Origin: Rhodospirillales bacterium
GTDB lineage: Bacteria; Pseudomonadota; Alphaproteobacteria; Acetobacterales; Acetobacteraceae
Length of the DNA: 8,583 nt
Assembly: GCA_025352915.1 (NCBI GenBank)
Contig: JANXSA010000279.1
Coordinates: 1 to 8,583, forward strand
Direction of reading: 5' to 3'
The translations under genes and the position numbers were made by a program. The notes below the pieces were generated by a model. That model was not told the DNA's origin, ran no database searches, and saw only the letters and a list, made by a program, of their open reading frames with translations. Below are positions 1 through 6,261 of this stretch, one piece after another; the first letter of the stretch is position 1; each line of letters starts with the position of its first letter.

Positions 1-2
1 TC

Positions 3-434
3 ACCGCCCGGCTGGTGGCCACGGCGGCCGCGGCACCAACCTGGGTACTGACGCGCGCCAGCGCCGATCCGCATCGGGTAGCAGCGTTTGAGTCGGCCGG
101 GGTCGCGGTGATCCCGGCGGGCGACGCGCCTGCCGGGGTCGACCTGGTGCAAGGGCTGCGGCTCCTGGCCGAGCGCGGCATCACCCGCCTGCTGGTCGAA
201 GGCGGCGCCCAGCTTGCCGCCGCCCTGTTGCGCGACGACCTGGTGGACCGGCTCGCCTGGTTCCATGCGCCCACGGTGATGGGCGGCGATGGCTGGCCGG
301 CGGCCCAGGGTTTTGGCGTCGCGCGGTTGGCGCAGATGCAGCATTTCGTGCGCACGGACACCCGCGCTGTGGGCGCCGACCTGCTCAGCGAGTATGTTCG
401 CGCCACTGGGACCGAATTGGGAGCGAAGGCCTGA
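3..434 (+). CDS. ribD: RibD, C-terminal reductase domain (5' truncated by window edge)
   Basis: This is the last 143 residues of the bifunctional riboflavin enzyme RibD, which deaminates the pyrimidine intermediate and then reduces its ribosyl side chain with NADPH. Only the reductase (RibG C-terminal) domain is visible; the zinc deaminase domain would lie left of the window. The family signature is the stretch [15 protein letters not shown], followed by APTVMGGDG, both typical of the dihydrofolate-reductase-like fold of this domain. The reading frame is open from base 3, so a GTG at 15 is not the start. The stop TGA at 432-434 shares its last A with the ATG of the next gene (TGATG), implying translational coupling to riboflavin synthase. 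Identification rests on these motifs plus the neighbouring rib genes; I cannot check that the missing N-terminal half is intact. Confidence 0.92.
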   Translation, partial: TARLVATAAAAPTWVLTRASADPHRVAAFESAGVAVIPAGDAPAGVDLVQGLRLLAERGITRLLVEGGAQLAAALLRDDLVDRLAWFHAPTVMGGDGWPAAQGFGVARLAQMQHFVRTDTRAVGADLLSEYVRATGTELGAKA

Positions 435-1042
435 TGTTCACCGGGATCGTCACCGGCCAAGGCACGGTGCGCGCCATAGCCCCGATCGGCGGCGGCCAGG
501 ACATGCGCCTGATGATCGGCGTGCCCGCCGGCTGGGCCGATATGGCCAGCATTCCGCTCGGCGCCTCGATCGCCTGTTCCGGCTGTTGCCTCACCGCGAT
601 TGAACTGGGCGCCGACTGGTTCGCCGTCACCGCCTCGGCCGAGACGCTGTCCAAGACCACGCTGGGCACCTGGGCCGTCGGCACAAGCATCAACCTCGAA
701 CGCCCGCTGAAAGTCGGCGACGAACTCGGCGGGCACATCGTCTCCGGCCATGTTGACGGGCTCGGCGAGGTGATCGCCGCCGTCGCGGACCAGGGCTCGA
801 CCCGCTGGAGCTTTCGCGTGCCCGGCGCCATCGCCCGCTTCATCGCCCCCAAGGGCTCGGTGGCGATCGACGGGGTTTCCCTCACCGTGAACGAGGTGTC
901 GGGTGATACATTCGGCGTGAACATCATCCCGCACACGGCAGAGGTGACAGGTTTCGGCCTTCTCAAGGTCGGGGACCGGGTCAATATCGAGATCGACACC
1001 GTGGCGCGCTATGTCGCGCGCCTTGCCGAATACACCGCCTGA
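434..1042 (+). CDS. ribE: Riboflavin synthase, alpha subunit
   Basis: This enzyme carries out the last step of riboflavin synthesis: dismutation of two 6,7-dimethyl-8-ribityllumazine molecules to riboflavin and a pyrimidinedione. The 202-residue protein has the expected two tandem lumazine-binding barrels. Barrel one begins with the invariant MFTGIV (residues 1-6) and carries [14 protein letters not shown] (43-56) and [11 protein letters not shown] (99-109). Barrel two carries [15 protein letters not shown] (141-155), NIIPHTAE (163-170) and [14 protein letters not shown] (180-193). Length and motifs are standard. The start ATG overlaps the ribD stop by one base and the MFTGIV start is diagnostic, so the start is certain. 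In some naming schemes this gene is called ribC. It sits second in the rib operon, 13 bp before the ribBA-like gene. Confidence 0.97.
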   Translation: MFTGIVTGQGTVRAIAPIGGGQDMRLMIGVPAGWADMASIPLGASIACSGCCLTAIELGADWFAVTASAETLSKTTLGTWAVGTSINLERPLKVGDELGGHIVSGHVDGLGEVIAAVADQGSTRWSFRVPGAIARFIAPKGSVAIDGVSLTVNEVSGDTFGVNIIPHTAEVTGFGLLKVGDRVNIEIDTVARYVARLAEYTA

Positions 1043-1055
1043 GGTCCGCCGCACC

Positions 1056-2174
1056 ATGAGCCAGCTCCTGACCAAGACGCTTTCGCAGTACCTGGCCTCG
1101 GCCGAGGACCTCATCGAGGAGGCGCGCGCCGGGCGCATGTTCATCTTGGTCGACGATGAAGACCGGGAAAACGAGGGCGACCTGGTCATCCCGGCCCAGT
1201 TCGCCACGCCGGACGCCGTCAACTTCATGGCGCGCCACGCCCGCGGCCTGATCTGCCTCGCCATGACCCGTCAGCGCGTCGAGCAACTCGGCCTGCCGCT
1301 GATGAGCCAGTCGAACGGCACCCGCCACACCACTGCTTTTACAGTGTCAATCGAAGCGCGCGACGGCGTCACCACCGGCATCTCCGCCCATGACCGCGCC
1401 CACACCATAGCCGTCGCCACCAACCCCGAGCGCGGGCCGATCGACATCGTCACCCCCGGCCACGTCTTCCCGCTGATGGCGCGCGAGGGCGGCACGCTGG
1501 TCCGCGCCGGGCATACCGAGGCGGCGGTGGACATCGCCCGGCTGGCCGGGCTCAGCCCCGCCGGCGTCATCTGCGAGATCATGAACGACGATGGCACCAT
1601 GGCCCGCCTGCCCGACCTGGTGACCTTCGCCCAGCACCACAACCTCAAGCTTGGCACCATCGCCGACCTGATCGCCCATCGCCGCCGCACCGAGCGGCTG
1701 GTGCGCCGGGTGACCGAGGGCACGCTGAACCACGCCGTCGGCGGCGAGTGGAAGCTGATCGTCTATGTCAACACCATCGAGCACGCCGAGCACTTGGTGC
1801 TGGTCAAGGGCGACCTGTCGGCTCCCGGCCCGGTGCCGGTGCGCATGCACGGCGTGGACCTGCTGAACGACCTGCTGGGCGAGACCACTCGCGGGGCACT
1901 CACCAAGTCGATGGCGCTGATCGCCCGCGAGGGCCGCGGCGCCGTGGTGCTGCTGCGCGAAATGCGCGCGACGACGATTTCCGAGCGGGTGCGCCAGCTC
2001 GCCGCCGCCGAGCGCCCGCGCAACGAGCTGCGCGACTATGGCATCGGCGCGCAGATCCTGCTCGATCTCGGCGTGCGTGATCTGATCCTGTTGTCGAACC
2101 ACCCGCGCACCATCATCGGCATCGAGGGCTACGGCCTGAACGTCGTCGAACAGCGTCCGCTCGACGATGCCTGA
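1056..2174 (+). CDS. ribBA: RibBA-like protein: DHBP synthase with degenerate GTP cyclohydrolase II domain (RibBX type)
   Basis: The N-terminal domain (about residues 1-205 of 372) is 3,4-dihydroxy-2-butanone 4-phosphate synthase, which makes the four-carbon unit of riboflavin from ribulose 5-phosphate. It keeps the acidic metal/substrate loop [10 protein letters not shown] (33-42), the [17 protein letters not shown] segment (143-159) and CEIMNDDG (173-180). The C-terminal domain (about 211-372) has the GTP cyclohydrolase II fold signature, including EGRG (292-295) and LLSNHP (345-350). By hand alignment with E. coli RibA, the three zinc cysteines are replaced by D268, R279 and A281, and the RQEGRGIGL-type catalytic loop reads REMRATTIS. 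Cyclohydrolase activity is therefore unlikely, as in the described proteobacterial RibBX variant. The start at 1056 is preferred over an upstream ATG at 1011, which lies inside ribE; GAGG at 1041-1044 precedes it. A separate ribA elsewhere in the genome is predicted. Confidence 0.93.
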   Translation: MSQLLTKTLSQYLASAEDLIEEARAGRMFILVDDEDRENEGDLVIPAQFATPDAVNFMARHARGLICLAMTRQRVEQLGLPLMSQSNGTRHTTAFTVSIEARDGVTTGISAHDRAHTIAVATNPERGPIDIVTPGHVFPLMAREGGTLVRAGHTEAAVDIARLAGLSPAGVICEIMNDDGTMARLPDLVTFAQHHNLKLGTIADLIAHRRRTERLVRRVTEGTLNHAVGGEWKLIVYVNTIEHAEHLVLVKGDLSAPGPVPVRMHGVDLLNDLLGETTRGALTKSMALIAREGRGAVVLLREMRATTISERVRQLAAAERPRNELRDYGIGAQILLDLGVRDLILLSNHPRTIIGIEGYGLNVVEQRPLDDA

Positions 2175-2346
2175 TATCAAGAGAGGCAGGCAAGGCCAGG
2201 GTTTCACCCTGGACCCACCAGGGGCCAAGCCCCTGGACCTTAATGGATAAGGGTCCAGGGGGCTTGGCTCCTTGGCGGGTGTGGGCGGAGCCCAGCCTGT
2301 CCAGTCGTGCGTCCCTGAGTTCTGATATGCGACGAAAGCACAGCCA
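2175..2346. other. Non-coding gap between ribBA and ribH
   Basis: This 172-bp gap interrupts an otherwise tightly packed operon. I find no convincing gene in it. Its left two thirds are occupied by the palindromic element listed separately. The right part (about 2290-2346) shows no clear promoter. Immediately before ribH there is only a weak purine stretch (CGAAAG, about 2332-2337) as ribosome-binding site. There is no FMN riboswitch-like conserved sequence here. Confidence 0.7.
2196..2268. repeat. Palindromic intergenic element (three overlapping hairpins)
   Basis: Three inverted repeats lie end to end. CCAGGG (2196-2201) pairs with CCCTGG (2207-2212) over a 5-nt loop. CCAGGGG (2218-2224) pairs with CCCCTGG (2230-2236) over a 5-nt loop. 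A longer stem joins 2224-2242 with 2248-2268, including CCCCTGGACC against GGTCCAGGGG, with two single-G bulges and a 5-nt loop. The second and third stems share bases, so they are alternative folds. No T-run follows, so it is not a standard terminator. The look is that of a dispersed REP-like element of GC-rich alphaproteobacteria, but only one copy is in this window, so that is inference. Confidence 0.6.
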
Positions 2347-2832
2347 ATGAGCACGGTCGACGCCAAGCTCCCCATCGCCCCGAAGCTGGAAGGCCGCCCG
2401 CCGCGCCTGCTGGTGGTGCGGGCACCATATTACACCGCGATCGTCGACGGGCTGCGCGACGGCGCGCTGCGCATCATCACCGAGGCTGGCGGCACCTGCG
2501 ACGTGCTGGACGTTGCCGGCGCGCTGGAATTGGCGACGGCGATCCAGTTCGCGGTGAAAGGCGATCGGGCCTATGACGGCTTCGTCGCCCTCGGCTGCGT
2601 GGTGAAGGGCGAGACCGACCATTACGAGCATGTCTGCCGCGAGGCGATGCAGGCGCTGACCCGCGTGGCGCTGGACCACACCCTGGCGCTCGGCAACGGC
2701 CTGCTGATGGTGGCCACCGAGGTGCAGGCGATCGAGCGCTCGGGCGCCGACGGCCACAACAAGGGCGCCGAGGCCGCCGCCGCAGCACTGCTCCAAATCC
2801 GTGCCGCCCGCCAATTGGGCGCGGCGAGCTGA
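2347..2832 (+). CDS. ribH: 6,7-dimethyl-8-ribityllumazine synthase
   Basis: This enzyme condenses the pyrimidinedione made by the RibD branch with the four-carbon phosphate made by the DHBP synthase domain upstream, giving the lumazine substrate of RibE. The 161-residue length is typical of the icosahedral or pentameric lumazine synthase family. Visible family features are VAGALELA (57-64, matching the usual PGAxELP region but with Ala in place of the Pro), ALGCVVKGETDHYEHV (81-96) with the probable catalytic histidine H92, and the C-terminal QAIERSG...NKGAEAA (127-144). The N-terminal substrate loop reads RAPYYTAI rather than the common ARFN. The start is the ATG at 2347, preceded only by a weak Shine-Dalgarno. 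The gene lies 172 bp after ribBA and 2 bp before nusB. Confidence 0.96.
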   Translation: MSTVDAKLPIAPKLEGRPPRLLVVRAPYYTAIVDGLRDGALRIITEAGGTCDVLDVAGALELATAIQFAVKGDRAYDGFVALGCVVKGETDHYEHVCREAMQALTRVALDHTLALGNGLLMVATEVQAIERSGADGHNKGAEAAAAALLQIRAARQLGAAS

Positions 2833-2834
2833 TC

Positions 2835-3362
2835 ATGGCCAAGACCACCGCCGACAAACCGGCCGCGACCGCTGCCCGGCCGCGCACCTCGGCGCGCGTC
2901 GCCGCCGTCCAGGCGCTGTTCCAGGCCGAACAGATGCAAATCTCCGCCGAGCGGGTGATCGACGAATTCGTGCGCCACCGCCTCGGATCAGGAGCGGGGG
3001 GTGCCGAACCTGGCGCCGGCTTCGAGGATGGCCGGGCGCCGGATGCCAATGTGCCGCTGTTCGGCCGCATCGTGCGCACCGCCACCGCCCAGCAGGATGC
3101 GCTGGACGCTCTGCTCGCGGCGACGCTGACCGAGGACTGGCCAATGGAGCGACTCGATCCTGTGTTGCGCGCCTTGTTGCGGGCGGGTGCCGCCGAGATG
3201 TGGATGAGCGACGGCCCGCCTGGACGGGTGGTGATCAACGAGTATCTCGACATCGCGCACGGCTTCTTCGACGGCGATATTCCCAACATGGCCAATGGCG
3301 TGCTGGACCGCCTTGCCCGCCGGCTGCGCCCCGGTGAGTTTCCCGGCGAATCCGCCTCCTGA
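2835..3362 (+). CDS. nusB: Transcription antitermination factor NusB
   Basis: NusB binds the boxA RNA with NusE (ribosomal protein S10) and promotes processive transcription of rRNA operons. The all-helical family is recognised by RVAAVQALFQAEQ (21-33) near the N-terminus, MERLDPVLRALLRAGAAEM (104-122), and the C-terminal VVINEYLDIAHGFF...PNMANGVLD (132-158). At 175 residues it is longer than the roughly 140-residue E. coli protein. The extra length is a basic/Ala-rich N-terminal tail (1-18) and a Gly/Ala/acidic insertion at about 51-72, between the first and second conserved helical blocks. The ATG at 2835 starts 2 bp after the ribH stop, so it is almost certainly co-translated. ribH-nusB-thiL is a common bacterial order. 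Confidence 0.95.
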   Translation: MAKTTADKPAATAARPRTSARVAAVQALFQAEQMQISAERVIDEFVRHRLGSGAGGAEPGAGFEDGRAPDANVPLFGRIVRTATAQQDALDALLAATLTEDWPMERLDPVLRALLRAGAAEMWMSDGPPGRVVINEYLDIAHGFFDGDIPNMANGVLDRLARRLRPGEFPGESAS

Positions 3363-3372
3363 ATCGCACGGC

Positions 3373-3377
3373 GAGGG
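3373..3377 (+). promoter_or_regulatory. Ribosome-binding site of thiL
   Basis: GAGGG ends 7 nt before the GTG at 3385. It decides the thiL start: the longer frame beginning at 3295 would lie inside nusB and has no comparable signal. Confidence 0.7.
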
Positions 3378-3384
3378 ATCGGAC

Positions 3385-4356
3385 GTGACATCAGTCCCCG
3401 CCGAGTTCGAACTGATCTACAAGCATTTTCGTCCGCTTGCCGGCCCGGACGCGCTGGGTCTGGGCGACGACGCCGCGATCTTCACCGCGCCGGCCGGACG
3501 TCAGATGGTGGTGGCGGCCGATGCCATGGTGGCCGGCGTGCACTTCCTGCCGGACGACCCGCCGGAGCTGGTGGCGCGCAAGCTGCTGCGCACCAATTTG
3601 TCCGACCTCGCCGCCATGGGGGCGGCACCGTTCGGCTATCTGCTGACCGTCTCGGTGCCGCGCGACACGCCGGATGCCTGGTTTGCCGCCTTTGCTTCCG
3701 GGCTGGCGGCCGATCAGGCGGAGTACGGCATCACCCTGCTGGGCGGCGACACCACCTCGACCCCTGGTCCCGTCAGTCTTTCGCTGACCATCCTCGGCAC
3801 CGTGGTCCCCGGCACTGCCTTGCGCCGCACCGGGGCGCGGCCGGGCGACGGCGTCTGGGTGACCGGCACGATCGGCGATGGCGCGCTCGGCCTGTTGGCC
3901 GCCACCGGCAGGCTGGACGATAACCACGGCTTCCTGGCCGGCCGCTATCGGCTGCCACAGCCGCGCTTGGCCTTGGGCCAGCGCTTGGCGGGCATTGCGG
4001 CGGCGGCGATGGATGTGTCGGACGGGCTGGTCCAGGACCTCGGCCATCTCTGTCGCGGTGCCGGGATCGCAGCGACGATCGAGGCCGCGCTAGTGCCGCT
4101 ATCGCCGGCCGCGCGCGCCGCGGTTGCCGCCGATGGCGCCTTGCTGGCGCGCTGCCTGGGCGGCGGCGACGACTATGAATTGCTGCTGGCGGTGGCGGAC
4201 GCCGATGCGCCGGCCCTGCTGGAAGCGGCGGCGGCGTGCGGCGTTGCGGTCACCCGGATTGGCCGATTCGCCGCGGGACCGCCAGACGTCGCGGTATGCG
4301 GCCCCGACGGCGCGCCAATGACGCTGCCGGCCGGCGGCTGGAGCCATTTCGCCTGA
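3385..4356 (+). CDS. thiL: Thiamine-monophosphate kinase
   Basis: ThiL phosphorylates thiamine monophosphate with ATP to the cofactor thiamine diphosphate. The 323-residue length with the GTG start at 3385 matches E. coli ThiL closely (about 325). AIR-synthase/PurM-type motifs appear in order: GLGDDAAIF (25-33), AMVAGVHF (47-54), NLSDLAAMGA (71-80), LLGGDTTST (118-126), MDVSDGLVQDLG (209-220) and GGDDYELLLA (260-269). These acidic clusters form the magnesium and nucleotide sites of the family, and all look intact. The gene follows nusB by 22 bp and ends the forward operon; its stop lies 10 bp from the stop of the convergent lipoprotein gene. I see no strong rho-independent terminator after it. 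Confidence 0.96.
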   Translation: MTSVPAEFELIYKHFRPLAGPDALGLGDDAAIFTAPAGRQMVVAADAMVAGVHFLPDDPPELVARKLLRTNLSDLAAMGAAPFGYLLTVSVPRDTPDAWFAAFASGLAADQAEYGITLLGGDTTSTPGPVSLSLTILGTVVPGTALRRTGARPGDGVWVTGTIGDGALGLLAATGRLDDNHGFLAGRYRLPQPRLALGQRLAGIAAAAMDVSDGLVQDLGHLCRGAGIAATIEAALVPLSPAARAAVAADGALLARCLGGGDDYELLLAVADADAPALLEAAAACGVAVTRIGRFAAGPPDVAVCGPDGAPMTLPAGGWSHFA

Positions 4357-4366
4357 AGTGCCACGT

Positions 4367-4882
4367 TCAATAGTTGCTGCGCGTCGCCGTCGTGCCGGCC
4401 GGGCCGCCGGGATTGAAGCGGCCGACATTGCCCAGCAGTTGCTGCAGGAAGCTGCTCTCGTTGCCGGGCGTCGGCGTGGTGCGAGACACCACATCCACAT
4501 CCACGCCGTCCTCCATGCCCTTCTTGTCGATCCGGCGCAGCACGCCGGCGCGATCGAACACCAGCGTCACAGTCTTTTGGTCTTGCACCGCGTTGGTGGC
4601 GCCGATCACCGGCTTGGTCAGTTCGGAAATGTAGATCCAGGTGTCGTCATCAAACGCCGCGCGCGTGGTCGGCGAGCCCAGCAAGGCATTGGCATCGCCG
4701 CGAGTCGACGTGCCCGGCACCAGCTGCGCCAGCTGGTCGGGGTCCACCCGGTTGCCGCGCGCCTGCACCGGATGGCTCAGGAAGCCCGAGGTGTCGAAGC
4801 TGCACCCGCCCAGCGGCGCGGCGGCAAGCAGCACCAGGGCCAACAGGGCGGCGTGACGGGCATGAAAGCAGTTTGGCGGCAC
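4367..4882 (-). CDS. bamE: BamE/SmpA/OmlA-family outer-membrane lipoprotein
   Basis: This is a predicted lipoprotein of the BamE (SmpA/OmlA) family, an accessory subunit of the complex that inserts beta-barrel proteins into the outer membrane. The 171-residue product has a signal peptide with a hydrophobic core (about 11-24) and a lipobox LGGC, giving lipidated Cys27 after cleavage. The BamE core follows: RVDPDQLAQLVPGTST (45-60), ANALLGSPT (64-72), TWIYISE (81-87) and VTLVFDRAGVLRRID (105-119). A tail of about 50 residues after the core is rich in Gly, Asn and Thr and is not part of the core. The start is the GTG at 4882, because AAGGA at 4894-4890 lies 7 nt upstream; a frame extension to 5047 would lack a signal peptide at its N-terminus. 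It is transcribed away from the bc1 chaperone gene. Confidence 0.9.
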   Translation of the reverse strand: MPPNCFHARHAALLALVLLAAAPLGGCSFDTSGFLSHPVQARGNRVDPDQLAQLVPGTSTRGDANALLGSPTTRAAFDDDTWIYISELTKPVIGATNAVQDQKTVTLVFDRAGVLRRIDKKGMEDGVDVDVVSRTTPTPGNESSFLQQLLGNVGRFNPGGPAGTTATRSNY

Positions 4883-4889
4883 AGTGCGG

Positions 4890-4894
4890 TCCTT
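4890..4894 (-). promoter_or_regulatory. Ribosome-binding site of bamE
   Basis: AAGGA on the minus strand, 7 nt before the GTG at 4882. It fixes the start just ahead of the signal peptide. Confidence 0.7.
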
Positions 4895-4964
4895 AGCTTG
4901 GTCGAAGGCGGGGGCTTGGTCGACATACAACGCACGGCGCCGCACCGGCATTGCGGCCGGCAGG

Positions 4965-4992
4965 TTCCAGCGCGTCGCGGTCGTGCTAGCAT
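4965..4992 (+). promoter_or_regulatory. Candidate sigma-70 promoter for the chaperone/DUF177 operon
   Basis: TTCCAG (4965-4970), a 16-bp spacer and TAGCAT (4987-4992), with an extended -10 TGC directly before it. The -35 is weak. The position, about 70 bp before the GTG at 5061, suits it. It resembles the candidate promoter ahead of rpmF, which also has TGC-TAG. It was found by eye only. Confidence 0.35.
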
Positions 4993-5047
4993 GATCGCAA
5001 CGCGCGCGCCATCGCGGCGGATGGAGCCGGCGCGCGTGCGCCAACAC

Positions 5048-5054
5048 AGGAGAG
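5048..5054 (+). promoter_or_regulatory. Ribosome-binding site of the bc1 chaperone gene
   Basis: AGGAGAG, 6 nt before the GTG at 5061. This is the strongest Shine-Dalgarno in the window and supports the GTG start. Confidence 0.75.
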
Positions 5055-5060
5055 CGCGAG

Positions 5061-5618
5061 GTGCTGGGTTTTCTTCGGCGACGCCGATTCGAACGGGCGG
5101 GGTACGAGCTTTATGGCGCGGCCGTCGCGGCGGCGCGACAGCCGTGGTTCTATCGCGAACTCGGCGTGCCCGACACGCTGGACGGCCGCTTCGACCTGGT
5201 CGGGCTGCACGCCTTCCTGGTGATCCGCCGCCTGTCCGCGCTGCCGCCGCCCGGGCCGGATGTGTCCCAGGCGGTGTTCGACGCGATGTTCTCGGATATG
5301 GACATCAACCTGCGCGAAATGGGCGTCAGCGACCTGGCGGTGGGCAAGCGCGTGACCGCGATGTGGGAGGCGTTCCACGGCCGCGCCGCCGCCTATGAAG
5401 CGGCCCTGGCCGGCGCCCCCCCGGTTGGAGATGGCGACACAGCCCTTGCCGAGGCCCTGGCGCGCAATGTCTGGCGCGGCCAGGTGACGCTGCCCGACGG
5501 GCCGCGGCGCCTCGCCAGCCTGGTGCGCCGCCACGTCGAACACCTCGGCCAGATCGCCCCCGCGGCGTTGCAGGCCGGCAAGCTGGCCTTCCCCGCACCC
5601 GAAGAAGTGTCCGCATGA
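5061..5618 (+). CDS. Ubiquinol-cytochrome c chaperone (Cbp3/UQCC1 family)
   Basis: This 185-residue protein belongs to the family of mitochondrial Cbp3, which helps synthesis and assembly of cytochrome b in the bc1 complex. The alphaproteobacterial members are its bacterial relatives; their exact role is less well tested. Family features visible are PWFYRELGVPDTLDGRFDLV (28-47), LHAFLVIRRL (49-58), AVFDAMFSDMDINLREMGVS (71-90), VGKRVTAMWEAFHGR (94-108) and AYEAAL (111-116). There is no signal peptide or membrane segment, so it is probably cytoplasmic or peripheral at the inner membrane. The N-terminus is basic (RRRRFER). The GTG start is supported by AGGAGAG at 5048-5054. Its stop overlaps the start of the DUF177 gene as ATGA, so the two are translationally coupled. 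It is the first gene of a likely operon. Confidence 0.92.
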   Translation: MLGFLRRRRFERAGYELYGAAVAAARQPWFYRELGVPDTLDGRFDLVGLHAFLVIRRLSALPPPGPDVSQAVFDAMFSDMDINLREMGVSDLAVGKRVTAMWEAFHGRAAAYEAALAGAPPVGDGDTALAEALARNVWRGQVTLPDGPRRLASLVRRHVEHLGQIAPAALQAGKLAFPAPEEVSA

Positions 5619-6172
5619 CCCCCCCCGAGCCTCCACGCGCCGAGTCGCCGCACCCCGAACCGCCGCATGCCGAACTGCCGCACCCGGTTTCCCTGGCCCA
5701 GATCGGCACGCCGGGCATGGCGCGCGAGGTGGTCGCCACCGCGGCGGAGTGCGCGGCGATCGCCGCCCGCCTGCTGATCCCCGCCGTCGGCGCGTTGTCC
5801 TGCCGCTTTCAGCTCACCCTGGCGCAGGGTGGCATGGTGGTGGCCCAGGGCACGCTGCTGGCCCGGGTCACCCAGATCTGCGTCGTCACCCTGGAGCCTT
5901 TCGAGGCTGACCTGCACGAGGATTTCCGCATCCGTTTCGTGCCCGCGGACGAGATCGGCGACCCCGCGGACGACCTGCTGGAACTCGATGCCGATGACGA
6001 GGTGCCATATCACGGCATCCACATCGACTTGGGCGAGGCGGCCGTCGAGCAACTGGCCCTGGCGCTCGATCCCTATCCGCGCATCCCCGGCGCCGAATTG
6101 CCGGCGGTTGATGGTCCCGACGCCGCCGTATCCCCTTTCGCCGCCCTCGCGCGCCGGGCGAGGCAAGGCTAG
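5615..6172 (+). CDS. YceD/DUF177 family protein
   Basis: YceD/DUF177 proteins are widely encoded just upstream of rpmF and have been linked to 23S rRNA synthesis or ribosome assembly in plants and bacteria; the biochemical role is not settled. The 185-residue product keeps the core ARVTQICVVTLEPFE (83-97), FRIRFVP (104-110), HIDLGEAAVEQLALALDPYP (136-155) and the C-terminal SPFAALARR (173-181). Residues 5-24 are an N-terminal proline-rich run of four E-x-P-[HR]-[AP] pentapeptides that is not part of the core. The start ATG at 5615 overlaps the chaperone stop (ATGA). A later start would remove the repeat, but no internal ATG or GTG has a clear ribosome-binding site before the core. A 191-bp spacer separates it from rpmF. 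Confidence 0.9.
   Translation: MTPPEPPRAESPHPEPPHAELPHPVSLAQIGTPGMAREVVATAAECAAIAARLLIPAVGALSCRFQLTLAQGGMVVAQGTLLARVTQICVVTLEPFEADLHEDFRIRFVPADEIGDPADDLLELDADDEVPYHGIHIDLGEAAVEQLALALDPYPRIPGAELPAVDGPDAAVSPFAALARRARQG
5627..5686 (+). repeat. Four 15-bp in-frame tandem repeats in the DUF177 gene
   Basis: Four imperfect 15-bp units beginning at 5627, 5642, 5657 and 5672 encode EPPRA, ESPHP, EPPHA and ELPHP. The third and fourth units are the most alike. The copy number may vary between strains because the units are in frame. Confidence 0.8.
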
Positions 6173-6197
6173 GATGCGTGCCATGTCGCGCAATGAC

Positions 6198-6226
6198 TTG
6201 CAGGGGGCTGACACCTCTGCTAGTTG
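6198..6226 (+). promoter_or_regulatory. Candidate sigma-70 promoter for rpmF-plsX-fabH
   Basis: TTGCAG (6198-6203), a 17-bp spacer and TAGTTG (6221-6226), with an extended -10 TGC at 6218-6220. It lies in the 191-bp spacer about 140 bp before rpmF, where a separate promoter for the ribosomal protein gene is expected. The -10 is a modest match, judged by eye. Confidence 0.4.
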
Positions 6227-6261
6227 GCGCGCCTCGCGTTATCGCCCTTATGTGAACGCAT

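Larger units (their letters stand above)
4883..5060. other. Divergent intergenic region between bamE and the bc1 chaperone gene
   Basis: This 178-bp region must hold promoters for both directions. The forward side has a plausible extended -10 promoter (listed). For the reverse direction I see only weak matches, such as a TTGTATGT-like stretch around 4925-4932 read on the minus strand. A GC-rich inverted repeat, CGCGCGCC (5003-5010) with GGCGCGCG (5029-5036), lies between the candidate forward start site and the ribosome-binding site. Confidence 0.5.

Noticed and set aside
1011..1055. Upstream start for the RibBA-like gene at 1011
   Set aside because: It would overlap ribE by over 30 bases and adds 15 residues unlike the family N-terminus; ATG at 1056 follows a GAGG.
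2196..2268. Rho-independent terminator after ribBA
   Set aside because: The stems are strong, but no T-run follows any of them on either strand.
2175..2346. FMN riboswitch before ribH
   Set aside because: The conserved RFN-element words around the GGCGGT-type core and its helical order are not present; the gap holds simple palindromes instead.
1347..2375. Long minus-strand open frame of 342 codons opposite ribBA
   Set aside because: It is an antisense shadow of the clear RibBA-like gene; the translation is low-complexity His/Ala/Gly/Asp without family motifs.
3295..3384. Upstream start for thiL at 3295
   Set aside because: It lies inside nusB; the GTG at 3385 has GAGGG at 7-nt spacing and gives the standard family length.
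4358..5398. Long open frame of 346 codons on the + strand
   Set aside because: It lies antisense to bamE and out of frame with the bc1 chaperone gene, has an Arg/Ala-rich composition typical of GC-rich shadow frames and no recognisable domain.
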